Assembly (NCBI GenBank): GCA_017311185.1
Contig: JAESUZ010003102.1
Coordinates: 62,001 to 126,000 of the forward strand
DNA from: Proteles cristata cristata
Lineage: Eukaryota; Chordata; Mammalia; Carnivora; Hyaenidae
Reading direction: 5' to 3'
DNA: 64,000 nt
Numbering within the stretch: position 1 is the stretch's first letter; every line of letters starts with the position of its first letter. The translations under genes and the position numbers were made by a program. Under the pieces are notes generated by a model that saw nothing but the letters and a program-made list of their open reading frames with translations, was not told the origin of the DNA and did not search any database. Positions 54,821 through 64,000 of the stretch are shown here, one piece after another.

Positions 54821-55045
54821 GGGGCGCCTGGGTGGCTTAGTCGGTTAAGCGTCCGACTTTCGCTTGGGTCATGATCTCGCGGTTCGTGGGTTCGGGCCCC
54901 GCGTCGGGCTCTGTGCTGACTGCCAGCTCGGAGCCTGGAGCCTGTTTCAGTCTGTGTCTCCCTCTCTCTCTGACCCTCCCCTGCTCACGCTGTCTCTCTC
55001 TCTCTCTCTCCTAGAAATAAATAAAACATTAAAAAAAATTAACAA
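54821..55045 (+). mobile_element. Youngest-looking felid SINE, plus strand, perfect TSD
   Basis: A full-length head (GGGGCGCCTGGGTGGCTTAG, GTCGGTTAAGCGTCCGACTT), B-box-like GGTTCGGGCCC, CT-rich run, CCTAGAAATAAATAAAACAT and A tail. The exact 14-bp duplication AAAATACAACCCAT lies at 54807-54820 and 55046-55059. It is the least diverged copy by eye, with most CpGs still present (CGCGTCGGG). Confidence 0.97.
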
Positions 55046-55149
55046 AAAATACAACCCATAACCTTTTCCCCTCTACCTACAGCCCCCCTTTTTTTTCTGT
55101 TCTCCTTCACAGTAGAGAACCTGAAGAGTTATCTATTCTCCCTGATTTC

Positions 55150-55690
55150 AATTCCTTCTAGTCTTTCTTAACCCCATTTCCATGGGGCTTTCCCACTACC
55201 TCCCTGAAACTGCTCTTGCCATGGTCCCCAAGGAACCCGCATGGACACCTAATGTGTGTTGTCAGCTCCCTGACTTGGCAAGCAGCAGAGACCTCGTCCT
55301 TGGAACGCCTTCTGACATTAGCTCAGGGGACACTGGAGTGCTGCTCCTCTGACATACCATGGCATGTCTTCCTCTGGACTCTCCTCATCACCCCAACTTG
55401 TGCTGCCTCTCTTCTCTACTCTCCAGACCCCATCCCTTCGTGTTGATGAGTCCTGATGGTCACTGGACTCATACCCCTTTATTCAGCTGACCACTGGGCA
55501 TGCCGCCTCACTGGATTGGTCATTGGCATCTCAGGGTTAAGGTGTCCAAGTGCCAGTCCATTCCTCTCTGGCACCCATCACACTTCAAATCGTCCACCCT
55601 CCTAATTGTGGTGATTTTACAGACACCATCTCAGCTTTTCAGCGAATGCCTCTGACCTCAATCTCCCCTACCAATTATGAAGTTACAAAA
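55150..55690 (+). mobile_element. L2 ORF2 region, plus strand, decayed
   Basis: CACTACCTCCCTGAAACTGC, TCTTGCCATGGTCCCCAAGG, CTGACTTGGCAAGCAGCAG, CATCTCAGGGTTAAGGTGTCC and CCTCTGACCTCAATCTCCC parallel the reverse-transcriptase-region DNA of L2. The frames are broken. The 76-codon open segment 55216-55446 is a remnant. Confidence 0.5.
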
Positions 55691-56409
55691 ATGTTGCCCG
55701 TCTTTGAGAAGGACACTCCTCTCTCACAGAGGGCAGGTTGGGCCAAGAAGCCATCTTGGCCAGTGAGTTGGCGGGAGTGGGCGGGCCTTACAGGGCACTG
55801 CAGGAATCCTTGTCCTGGGAGCAGGAAGACAAAGTGAGTATTTGAAGTATTCTTTGTCAGTGAGCAATGACAATCAGTCAGCAAAGACTTCTCATGGGAC
55901 TTGAAAATGAGAATTGCCTTAGGAGCACTAAGGCAATCTATATTATTAGATTCTGATGTTCCCCATGGTTAAAAGTCACTGAGGTTGAATCACCCAAGAA
56001 CTTATGAAGTCAAATAGGAGATAAAGCCAAACAGTAAATACGGGAGTAAGAGTGAGTTCTGCTTGTTCTGGATGCTGACACATCTGTGTTCTTTAAAAAA
56101 TATATGTGCAAATAATTTAAATAAGAAAAGTGGCAACGAATCCTCCCAGTGATTCCTGCTACAACTGGTGTCACATATTGAAGTGGGTCTATTCTTACCT
56201 GTTCCTCTACAATGAAAGAGCAGCCATCATTTTAAGAGCATGATATTCCTGTAGCAGTTATTTTGGAGTGTTGCCCAAATGTCATCCTGTGTTCCCAAAT
56301 GCCAAGTAAGGCTTTCCTTTTACACATGGTAGGCTTTCTAGAAATTAAAGGACCTATAAAATCTCTTTTAAGACCCTTTTCATATTTTATGCAGAATAAT
56401 AATGATGGT
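55691..56409. other. Non-coding stretch
   Basis: Nothing recognised. A mirror-like GGCCAAGAAGCCATCTTGGCC (about 55740) forms a short imperfect palindrome. Confidence 0.4.
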
Positions 56410-56570
56410 CATTATCCTGCACTTAGCATCTACAATCATCTTCACAACAGGGATACTAGCTATTATTATTATGTCCATTTATGGAAAACACTGAGTTTGG
56501 CCAATGCAACAGAAAGTCATCGGACTGGTCTTGGAACCCAAGTTCATGACCTTCCTACAACGCCTATCTC
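56410..56570 (-). mobile_element. MIR, minus strand
   Basis: TATCCTGCACTTAGCATCTA, CAATCATCTTCACAACAGGG, TAGCTATTATTATTATGTCC, ATTTATGGAAAACACTGAG and CTTGGAACCCAAGTTCATGA align with reverse-complement MIR. Confidence 0.65.
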
Positions 56571-56689
56571 TAGCTGAGATAAAGAATCAGAGAACAAAAG
56601 AAGAGCCACATGGAAAACATAGCTAAAATTAGCCAATTAGATTAAAGTCTGTAATGTTAAATTAATCAATAAATAAATGTTACCATGGG

Positions 56690-57470
56690 GACTTAGGTTA
56701 ATTTTAGCTGCCCTTTCCAGCCATAGGACAACTCTTGAAGTTCCCCATGGTACTGCCACGCTCTGTTTATTTTTATTTTAATGTCTCTAATTTGGTGTGC
56801 AGCCAAAGTCATTTTCCTTGGCCAAGGATTAGTTAATCCTTGTATTCTTTGCCAGGAACCAATGATAAATCACATAAATTTTGCAAGAAATCACCTATTT
56901 CCATATATCAGACTTTCATATGAATCATTAAGCCTCATCAAATGGCCTTCCTGGTCCCCTCAGCCTGACTGAACTTTAGACAGGCTTCTTTCTGACTTTT
57001 CTCCCTGACCTCCCTTTCCTTAGAGCATTTACTTTAGAAAACTTTCCATTATAAATTCTTTCTTTGCCCTTTGAGATATAAATCTTCCATAACCCAGGAC
57101 TGTCCTTCTCAGGGACCTGGAAACCAGCTCTCTGAAATGACATGCTCCAGGACTACGGGCCTTGTCTCCCAGTCTCTGTGTGAAGACAGAAACCTGATTT
57201 CTCTATCAGCGCCCACCAACAAGCATGGCCTAATCACAGTGACCAACCCATCCCTGAGGCCCTTCAGGACTTGTGCACCTACTCACCACTTAAAAACCAT
57301 CTCACTGTCTGGCCCAATGAATGGAGTCCAATATCTCCCCGCCTACTGCAACAGTCTCATTTCCCTGTTACAACCATCTTGGGTAAAGTCTTCCTTGCCA
57401 GCTCACCTCTGTCGGTGCAGTTTTTCCTTGACAAGCGAAGAGAATCTAGACATCATGAAATTCCAGGAAA
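56690..57470 (+). mobile_element. Possible old LTR-type repeat
   Basis: CCTTTCCTTAGAGCATTTAC, TTATAAATTCTTTCTTTGCC, CTTTGAGATATAAATCTTCC, TCTCAGGGACCTGGAAACC, CTCTGAAATGACATGCTCC, CAACAAGCATGGCCTAATCA and CTCCCCGCCTACTGCAACAG recall a dispersed mammalian LTR. The evidence is memory-based and the boundaries are guesses. The 146-codon frame at 57071-57511 lies in it and has no retroviral domain. Confidence 0.45.
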
Positions 57471-58346
57471 GAATTAGAGGTGGACACACCACAGCGCTGG
57501 AGAGCCACTAGGGGCAAGTGCCTGCTGGCTCTGCACATTTGCAAGATGCCGATATCTAAATGTGTTCAGTCAGATGCTCCATCCTTTACAGAGTCATTTT
57601 CTGTAACAACGTCTAAAATTCCCATCATTATAAACATCCATTCTTTGTGGAAATACGCAAGCTCACTTTAAATATCTATCTGGTTCGTTTTCAAGCCATT
57701 GGTGAGGCCAAATCTTGTAAGTCCTTTTCTGAGTAAACCTACACCACACATCACCAGAGGGGGAAGCAACTGGCAAGGTCACATCGGGACCCCAGATTAA
57801 GAAAGAAAAAGGAATGTGTAAATTGCAATTCAGGACTTGCATAAATAGAAAGAAAAAAGAAGGGAACAATATCAGAAACCCAGGGGGAAATAATCAAGCA
57901 GAGGGCAAGAGGGATAGATACATAAAGGGATTTAATAGAATGTAAAAATCTGATCCTCCCCCCCCAATTATCCCTTTCCAGTCAAAAAGAGAAAATGTCA
58001 AAGAAGGACTGGTTTGATTCTCAAAAAGAAAGAGTGGCCTTTGGAAAAGAGAGAGCAAGATTCCCTTCCCTCAAGCATCTTGCAATTCTACTATACAGAG
58101 CAAAAAGGCAAAGAGAAAAACTGGGGAGGAAGGAGCATGATGTCATCCCCCCAAGGTGCCCAGGCAATTAGGGACAAGGCCAGAACAAGAAGTCAGTACT
58201 CCTGATTACCCTCCAACATCTCACTCTGTGATCCATGGCCCCTTTCTGCCAATAGAGCTAATTACCGAGCATGGTAATTATATTCTTCCTCCCTACACTT
58301 CTTCGGCAATTTCAATTACATAAGGTGTCGTTCCTCCAAGTCAAGT

Positions 58347-58390
58347 TCTTGCTGATCATAAATAAAGCTCTTGCTGATGATAAATAAAAC
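58347..58390 (+). repeat. 22-bp tandem repeat carrying AATAAA words
   Basis: TCTTGCTGAT(C/G)ATAAATAAA(G/A)C occurs twice (20 of 22 identical) followed by a partial third TCTTAATAAT. Each unit contains AATAAA, but no transcript end is otherwise indicated. Confidence 0.9.
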
Positions 58391-58926
58391 TCTTAATAAT
58401 CTAGACTTGAAGTGAGATGCAATCTCAGCCTCTTGTGACTTCAAGAGCCCTGGAGAGTCAATTTAATTCTCATTGCTCTCCAACATGAGGACACGTTTCT
58501 ACAGGTAGAGTGCTGTGGCTTTCACCCTTGTGAACCTACCCTGGTTGGGGGGCTGCTGCATAAATCTACAACTCGACGGGCTTAGGTTTTATTGTTATTA
58601 TGTTAGAATGCATCTATTACTTGCAGACCCTTGAGTCAACATATAACCAAGAACTCAATTCAATTTAAGAGCAAGAGAATAAAATTCCCCCCAAAAGATG
58701 GGGTGGAGTGATAGACCCTGCAGAAATGTAGAGGGATTGAAAAAGGTCCTAAGAGGCAAAGAAGATTAAAAACAGGGAAGGTTAGCTTGAAGACATCTAC
58801 AAAACCCAGATAGCGCTCTGGGAGAGAATTTCCATAGACTACTTGCTTCCTTCAATTCCAGTGGCACCGAGCAGGACCTAGCGCTCATTCTGACCTTACC
58901 TGTCACTATCGGGGAAAGGTGAACCT

Positions 58927-58946
58927 GAGGTTGCTATGGTAACCTC
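58927..58946. promoter_or_regulatory. RFX X-box-like palindromic motif
   Basis: GAGGTTGCTATGGTAACCTC contains the GTTGCYATGG(C/T)AAC-type inverted half-sites bound by RFX factors. It is an excellent consensus match within repeat-poor sequence. Function is inferred only from the motif. Confidence 0.55.
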
Positions 58947-59210
58947 CCTTTCCAGCTCCTGCCTCTCATTTTCTTCAATTCATCTTCTGTGAGCCGCTTA
59001 TCTTTCCTCCTTATCAAGTTATCAGCTCCCCTTCAATTATTCTTAAAATTTGACTTAAAATCCCAGCTGTATTGTCAGGGGCTCTACACATATTAGGAAA
59101 GTAAAATCACTTCCTGTCTCATTTCTGGCTCACTGCGATGAGCTTTATTAAACAGCTACCATCCAAAGCTCATTTTAATGACGAGTTAACATCCCCAGGT
59201 ATACTCTGCT

Positions 59211-59266
59211 TGTGTGTGTGTGTGTGTGCGCACGCACGTGCATGCACATGCGTGAGTGCGTGTGAC
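59211..59266 (+). repeat. TG/CG-rich alternating tract (Z-DNA-prone)
   Basis: The TG run passes into TGCGCACGCACGTGCATGCA. Strict purine-pyrimidine alternation holds for 44 bases (59211-59254), then GAGTGCGTGTG follows. Confidence 0.92.
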
Positions 59267-59454
59267 AATGTTAAGAGAGGAGAATTCCCATTGAAGGGCT
59301 CATTTGAGTAAACTTGCACGTCGAGTTCTACTAAATGTACCTGAATTTCAGAGTCCTTATAAGTCCTACCTTTATGCATTTATCTCCCCGTGGATTTCAA
59401 GGCGGAAGAGGTGAGGAGGAGGAGAAGGGTCAACAGAGCCGAAGTGGGGGTGCC

Positions 59455-59640
59455 GCTCTCCTACTGATTGGTATGTGATCTTGGGTAAGTCAGCCCATCC
59501 CACCTGGCCTCAGTTTCCCCTCCTATGAAGTGGACAGAGTAATACCTGCACTATCTCTGTCTCAAGGATGCTGTGAATGTTCAAAGAGATACTGAAGATA
59601 AAGATGTTATACCAATGTAAGCTATTATTATGTAATTTAG
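59455..59640 (+). mobile_element. MIR, plus strand
   Basis: GTATGTGATCTTGGGTAAGT, CTGGCCTCAGTTTCCCCTCC, TATGAAGTGGACAGAGTAAT, ACCTGCACTATCTCTGTCTC and AAGCTATTATTATG follow MIR closely. This is the best preserved MIR of the window. Confidence 0.82.
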
Positions 59641-60004
59641 ATGTTTTCTACACCATCAAAATTCATTTCGGAGAGCTGCTGGCTGTTAGGGAGTGTAATT
59701 GGGCAGTGAGCCATCCCGCTTCCTGGATTAGTGAGTTTTTGTTTATGAAGAAGTTCCCGTGTTTAGAATTTTTTTCTCCATACTTGCTAATTGGCCTTAA
59801 ATACTAGTAAAGAAAAAGCTGTTACTCACAGTAAATTAAAATTGCCTTCATTTCATTTCTTTTGAAGGCTTGTTTACCCTAAGACAGGATTTACTTTTTG
59901 TTCCCCATTTTTAAAAGTTTTAAAAATTGTGTCAGGTGGTTAAAAATATAAAGAAAAACATGGTTCGATATGTAAGTTGTTGGGGTGTTTTATAATCCAT
60001 AACA
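59641..60004. other. Non-coding stretch, repeat-poor
   Basis: Complex sequence with TGTAATTGGGCAGTG and TGCTAATTGGCC words. No repeat or coding signal. Confidence 0.4.
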
Positions 60005-60111
60005 AGTGTGTGTGTGCACATGTGCATGTATGGTATGTGTGTGCATGTGTGTCTGTCTATATGTGCGTGTATGGTATGTGTGTTCTGTGTGTAATTGTGT
60101 GTGTGTATAGG
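60005..60111 (+). repeat. Degenerate TG-rich microsatellite with a duplicated inner block
   Basis: Irregular (TG)n in which TG(C)(A/G)TGTATGGTATGTGTGT appears twice, at about 60023 and 60063. Confidence 0.88.
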
Positions 60112-60725
60112 CACAAGGATATGGCAGCATTCTGCATGGTTTGGAGGCCATTTTTAATAGCCATAAAGGGAGTATTTAGGGTTTATTAAGAACTCTAGCC
60201 ACATAGGTTTAATTTGAAGTTTGGGGTCCCAAGTCAGCCCTTGTATTATATACTGTATTTTCTCCACGGTTTTATACCAAATGTGGCATAACTGGCCTCT
60301 GACGTTTATGATCTTCAGGTTGGAAAAAAGTGCAAACCTCTCTCAGTGTTGGTTTGTACACATCTACGAGTAAAGATGGCATCACCCATTCTCTGGTTCC
60401 AGAGGTCGAGAGCATAATGTAGGCTGCCCGGCACTCAGGAAGTTCTCCGTGACAACATGACTTCTGGCAGAACCACCTTCCTGACATAAAGCGGCAAAGA
60501 CCTCTCTGGAACCCAGAGCAACACTGGTCCCCACATCCCCACCAAGCTCCAGCCGCCCGCATGGAAGGGAAGGGCCACAGTTACACCCTCCCGTCTGGGC
60601 CTCAGGGAGATTTAGAAATTACCTCATCTCTCTCTTAATCTTAGTGCCGATCTGTCTCTGTTCAGTAGGATTGCAGATCTCAGTGTAACGACCACTAGAG
60701 GAAAATAAAATGACATAGCTCTCAC

Positions 60726-60728
<3 letters not shown>
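60112..60728. other. Non-coding stretch
   Basis: Includes a GC-richer part (60410-60600) with a 96-codon minus-strand frame (60272-60562) lacking any domain. Confidence 0.4.
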
Positions 60729-60767
<39 letters not shown>

Positions 60768-60783
60768 CACATACACACACACC
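60729..60783 (+). repeat. (AC)n microsatellite
   Basis: AC repeats interrupted once by GC and once by AT, 55 bases in total. Confidence 0.95.
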
Positions 60784-61339
60784 AATCCTACACCAGAGCC
60801 TTCAAACTGTAAGTCTCTGAGTATGGTAACTCTCTCGCTTACTTTTACCTAAGACAAGAGAATTTGGTAACAAAGGTTTGACATCATGAGAACATTAACT
60901 AAAAAGCAATTATCCAAATCAGTGGCTGTGGAGAAAGGCATAAAAAATTAATTAGGATCTCCTCTTCATGCTGAAGAGGGAGGGCTGGGGTGGATCTGTA
61001 GAAACATGGACTCCGGTTGTCAGGGAGGCTAGTCTCTGACCCAGGCCCACATTCAGTGGTGCCAATGCATCAGCCAAGTTGTACCCTCTCTCCTTTGGTT
61101 TTTCCTCAAAGTGAGATGAAAAGAGTTTGGGAGGAAAATGAGAGAATACATATAATGCACTCAGGACCTCCAATGTTGACTAGCACTTACTCAACAGCAA
61201 GTGCTCATGGGAAACAGGGACAGGTGTGACCAGCACGCTGTGCCCCGGGGACACACCAGAAGGTCAGGAACATGATAATACAGCTTTCCCTGCAGAGGAC
61301 CCGCCCAGCCTCCGGCCACCGCGCACACACATCACTGAG
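60784..61339. other. Non-coding stretch, faint MIR-like part
   Basis: ACATATAATGCACTCAGGAC and AGCACTTACTCAACAGCAAG at 61140-61205 are weakly MIR-like. Nothing else recognised. Confidence 0.35.
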
Positions 61340-61480
61340 CCAGCATCACCACCAGTCTATGAGGCAGGTGGTGTCATCCCACTTTTACCCATCAGAGGGA
61401 CTGTTTGCCCAGGACCACGTAGCCAGTGGATGTTGGAGCAGGGACCCAAACCCAAGAGCCGACCTCAGCAAAGCAGGAGG
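61340..61480 (-). mobile_element. MIR, minus strand
   Basis: AGTCTATGAGGCAGGTGGTG, TCATCCCACTTTTACCCATC, GAGGGACTGTTTGCCCAGGA, CCACGTAGCCAGTGGATG and GACCCAAACCC are reverse-complement MIR. Overlapping 123- and 143-codon frames at 61226-61657 run through it and are not genes. Confidence 0.68.
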
Positions 61481-61649
61481 CTCTGCTCCTGTTTCGGAAA
61501 CATCCGTTACCCTTTGTGGACCAAAGCAGGGTGGCTCCTTAAACGACCATTGTTGTGTCAAACATGGATTCCCTCACACTCAGACCAGAGCATGTCTTTT
61601 CTCTTTCTTCTTGTGTGTGCGTGCATGTGTGTGTTGGTTATAATTTGCT

Positions 61650-61760
61650 TTCTTTAACCCTCTGTTCCCTCCCCTAATTGAAATGGGGACAATATTACCT
61701 TTCTGCATCTGTACACCAAGGTTTGTATGAGGACTGAATTGACTACTTGGTAAGATGTCT
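61650..61760 (+). mobile_element. MIR fragment, plus strand
   Basis: TAATTGAAATGGGGACAATA, TTACCTTTCTGCATCTGTAC and GTATGAGGACTGAATTGACT match the centre of MIR. Confidence 0.5.
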
Positions 61761-62489
61761 TTGTTGTGTTGGGGGGGGCGGTATTTTGCTTCTGTTTTGT
61801 TCTGTGTTCCCCAGTAAATGTCTTCGGATCCTCATATTCCACCTGTATGAGGTCTCTACGGGAAAGCCCCTTCACAGGATTGCTCTGGAGCTGTTGTTAA
61901 GCTGAGGAATTAGCCATCCATGGGGCACCACCTGACAGAATGGCTGTGTGCAGAATGTAAGAGTTAGCACATCCCCTGGGCCGTGGTCTCCCCCCATCGA
62001 TGAGGCACCAGGCACAGTCATGGTCACCTTTGCCACACACAGATAAAACCAGCTGTGGATCCGAATTACTGGAAAGAGATGTGCCCTCGGCCAGCACCTT
62101 CCCACACTCCCCATCCTCCCCAGCTACTCACTTCTGAAGGAGAAAATTAAGCCTTTCAAAAATTGAACACGGACTCCTGAAAGCAGGGACCTCAAATAAT
62201 GATTCACTGATGCCGGTGGGACCCCAGGTGTTGTGCCCCAATCTGCCACGAGCAGGAGTGTGGAGCTGGCCCGAAAGTTGACGCAGCTCATGCCTGACGT
62301 AGCTCATACCACCTGGAGTCCTCTGCCCAGCTTTTCACTGGTCTTCCCTGTCACGGATGCTGACGGCATAAATGAGGGAGAGCTCTGGCCACTTCTAACT
62401 GCTGGTCTGAAATCCATCTATAAATCATCTACTGCTACCTTGGTGGACCATTTTCCCAGGGTGTGCACAGCCATTTTAGGAGATACTGT
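61761..62489. other. Non-coding stretch
   Basis: A G8 run (61771-61779) is present, with mixed composition. Frames of 66-94 codons are unsupported and no repeat is recognised. Confidence 0.4.
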
Positions 62490-62707
62490 TGGTTGTTGGC
62501 TTTCATATTCCTGTTGATCACTTTTTTCTGTGGTCATTGGATCCGGCTGCTGGGGCTGCTGCAACAGTACACAACAGACATTTGTTCCTCACAGTCCTGG
62601 AAGCTGGAAGTCCAAGATCCTCAGCCTCTAAATGACTATCTTCTTGTGTTCTTACAGGGCCTTCCCTCTGTGTGTGCACATCCCTCATGTCTCCAAATTC
62701 TCTCACC

Positions 62708-62872
62708 TTTTTGTTTAAGGTTTATTTATTTTGAGGGGGAGGGTAGAGAAAGGGAAACAGAGGATATGAAGCAGGCTGTTTTGACAGCAGATGCAGGGCT
62801 CCATCTCACAAATTGCTAGATCATGACCTGAGCCAAAGTCAAACAATTACCGACTGAGCCACCCAGGTGCCC
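62708..62872 (-). mobile_element. SINE insertion 1 at a reused target, minus strand
   Basis: A shortened GA-rich middle and head end ACTGAGCCACCCAGGTGCCC are present. Its flanks are CCAAATTCTCTCACC (62693-62707) and CCAAATTCCCTCTTC (62873-62887). Confidence 0.92.
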
Positions 62873-62887
62873 CCAAATTCCCTCTTC

Positions 62888-63105
62888 TTTTTTATTTTTT
62901 AAATTTTTTAACATTTATTATCTTTGAGAGACAGAGACAGAGCATAAGCAGGGAAGGGGCAGAGAGAGGGAGGGAGACACAGAATCCGAAGCAAGTTCCA
63001 GGCTCCAAGCTGTCAGCACAGAGCCCAGTACGGGCTCGAACCCACGAATGGTGAGATCATGACCTGAGCCAAAGTCAAACAACCAACTAATCCACCCACG
63101 TGCCT
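62888..63105 (-). mobile_element. SINE insertion 2 at the same target, minus strand
   Basis: A full-length copy: T/A tail, GAGAGACAGAGACAGAGCAT, AGCTGTCAGCACAGAGCCCA and head end ATCCACCCACGTGCCT. Its flanks are identical: CCAAATTCCCTCTTC at 62873-62887 and 63106-63120. Confidence 0.94.
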
Positions 63106-63250
63106 CCAAATTCCCTCTTCATATGAGGACCCCAGTCCTACCGGACTACAGACCACCCACATGACCTCATTTAGCCTTCATTATCCCCGTAAAGACTCTA
63201 AACCCAAATATAGTCACACTGAGGGTTTTAGGACAACAGCTCAGTCCGCC

Positions 63251-64000
63251 CCAGTCAGGAAGCATTTCCATCTTTGCACCATTAGGATGAGGCTCTGCAG
63301 CCTCTTTGCTCCTCAGCTCTCACGTCCAGAGAGGGCAGTGCCACGGAGGAGGCTAAGTGCCGACAGGTGCGTCTCTAAGCAGGTGGGAAGGAACCGGTCC
63401 TGGAGAGTGAGGCCTGCTGACTGCAGCAGGTGCATTTTGGAGACATTTCTGTGACTTTGAAGATTTTTTTTCATGCTATCATGAAAACCACATAAAATGA
63501 GAGGAACATTTTCACTCTAGAAATTTCTGGTGAACAACTTCAAATGCTTATTGAGGAAAATGAAATGATCATTCAAAATATAGGCAGACATAGGAGCACA
63601 TTTAACTAAGTTCTTATAACTAGAGGCAAGGGCCCTTGGATAATCCTGGTATAAATGTGGATGAAATGCTCTTTGTCTTTAGAAGATTTTAATATCCACA
63701 TGCAAATGGATGCGATGAGTAGATCATCTACCACAAATATGCCAATGCACAGAAATAACACCCATTTCATAATTTCTCTTAGCATCTTTGTATATTGCTT
63801 GATAACTATTGACGTTTGTTTCTTAAGGATTCTGGAATCACATGCTGAAATCATTTTCAGAGTATTCTGAAGAACTGGAGGAGGGGAGGGGGTGTGGAAA
63901 TTCTCCATTAAACTGACAAAGACCTTCTCACAGCTTCTGACTTGCCGAAGGTTCACTCAGGGCATTCCTCTGGCCACTCTCTCTGTCTAGATGCTCTCCA
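63251..64000. other. Non-coding stretch to window end
   Basis: Nothing recognised. A 116-codon minus-strand frame at 63606-63956 has a leucine/isoleucine-rich middle but no family signature, and a 97-codon + frame at 63161-63454 starts in repeat 'B'. Confidence 0.4.

Larger units (their letters stand above)
57471..59210. other. Repeat-poor unique stretch; candidate regulatory DNA
   Basis: About 1.7 kb with no transposon recognised. It holds a 22-bp tandem repeat (58347-58390), homeodomain-like words (GCTAATTACCGAGCATGGTAATTA near 58256, quoted in part as CTAATTAC..GGTAATTA) and an RFX X-box-like site (58927-58946). No coding signal. Confidence 0.4.
62490..63250 (+). mobile_element. Ancient dispersed repeat 'B', copy 4, hit twice by SINEs
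   Basis: GGGGCTGCTGCAACAGTACA, CAACAGACATTTGTTCCTCA, CAGTCCTGGAAGCTGGAAGT, CCAAGATCCTCAGCCTC, then after two SINEs TATGAGGACCCCAGTCC, CACATGACCTCATTTAGCC, CGTAAAGACTCTAAACCC, AAATATAGTCACACTGAGGG and TTTTAGGACAACAGCTCAGT. The host repeat is about 360 bp once the SINEs are removed. Confidence 0.6.

Noticed and set aside
57071..57511. 146-codon + ORF
   Set aside because: It lies in a probable LTR-type repeat, with no protease, polymerase or envelope-like motif and no codon bias.
61226..61657. Overlapping 143- and 123-codon ORFs
   Set aside because: Both frames overlap the same DNA and pass through a minus-strand MIR, so neither is supported.

Overview
This is nuclear DNA from a carnivoran mammal, almost certainly a cat (Felidae). 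The diagnostic signal is the tRNA-Lys-derived carnivore SINE, with its GGGCGCCTGGGTGGCTCAGT head, CT-rich middle and AATAAATAAA tail. I count 25 copies, 13 on + and 12 on -, several of them in the form I associate with felid genomes. L1 3' ends of carnivore type, MIR, L2, MaLR LTR and hAT/Tigger remnants complete an ordinary mammalian intergenic or intronic landscape. I found no protein-coding exon, rRNA, tRNA gene, CpG island or CRISPR-like array that I can defend. The open reading frames fall in transposon remnants, in a G-rich minisatellite, or are short and family-less.

Layout. 0-9 kb: an old LTR, a MIR, six SINEs, a Tigger-like remnant and a minisatellite of about 42 units (5.9-6.6 kb). 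9-15 kb: SINEs and ancient L1 pieces, with a minus-strand piece abutting a plus-strand piece at about 12.65 kb and a hAT element nested in a further L1. 15-25.5 kb: a SINE-dense stretch with copies in alternating orientation, an L2, a solo LTR and a MaLR LTR. Between the LTRs, 22.45-23.66 kb is repeat-poor and looks like candidate conserved non-coding DNA. 25.5-32.7 kb: ancient L1s, one (28.56-32.0 kb) interrupted by a younger L1, then an L2. 32.7-38.3 kb: mostly unique AT-rich DNA. 38.3-42.05 kb: a young SINE and a 5'-inverted ('twin-primed') L1 that itself received a SINE. 42-51.8 kb: microsatellites, nested ancient repeats, L2, a hAT-like element and long unique stretches. 51.8-52.1 kb: a striking inverted repeat of about 105-bp arms at 94% identity. 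52-64 kb: mostly unique DNA with MIR/L2 fossils, a 44-bp alternating purine-pyrimidine tract, an RFX X-box-like motif and, near the end, two SINEs inserted in succession at one target.

No genes work together here. The window records successive retrotransposition on an old mammalian background. The observations most worth follow-up are the long hairpin at 51,816-52,076, the twin-primed L1 at 39,875-42,038, the double SINE hit at 62.7-63.1 kb, the purine-strand minisatellite at 5.9-6.6 kb, and three repeat-poor stretches (22.45-23.66, 52.1-53.2 and 57.5-59.2 kb) that may hold regulatory elements. Repeat family names come from remembered consensus features, not from a database search, and boundaries are approximate unless a target-site duplication is given.
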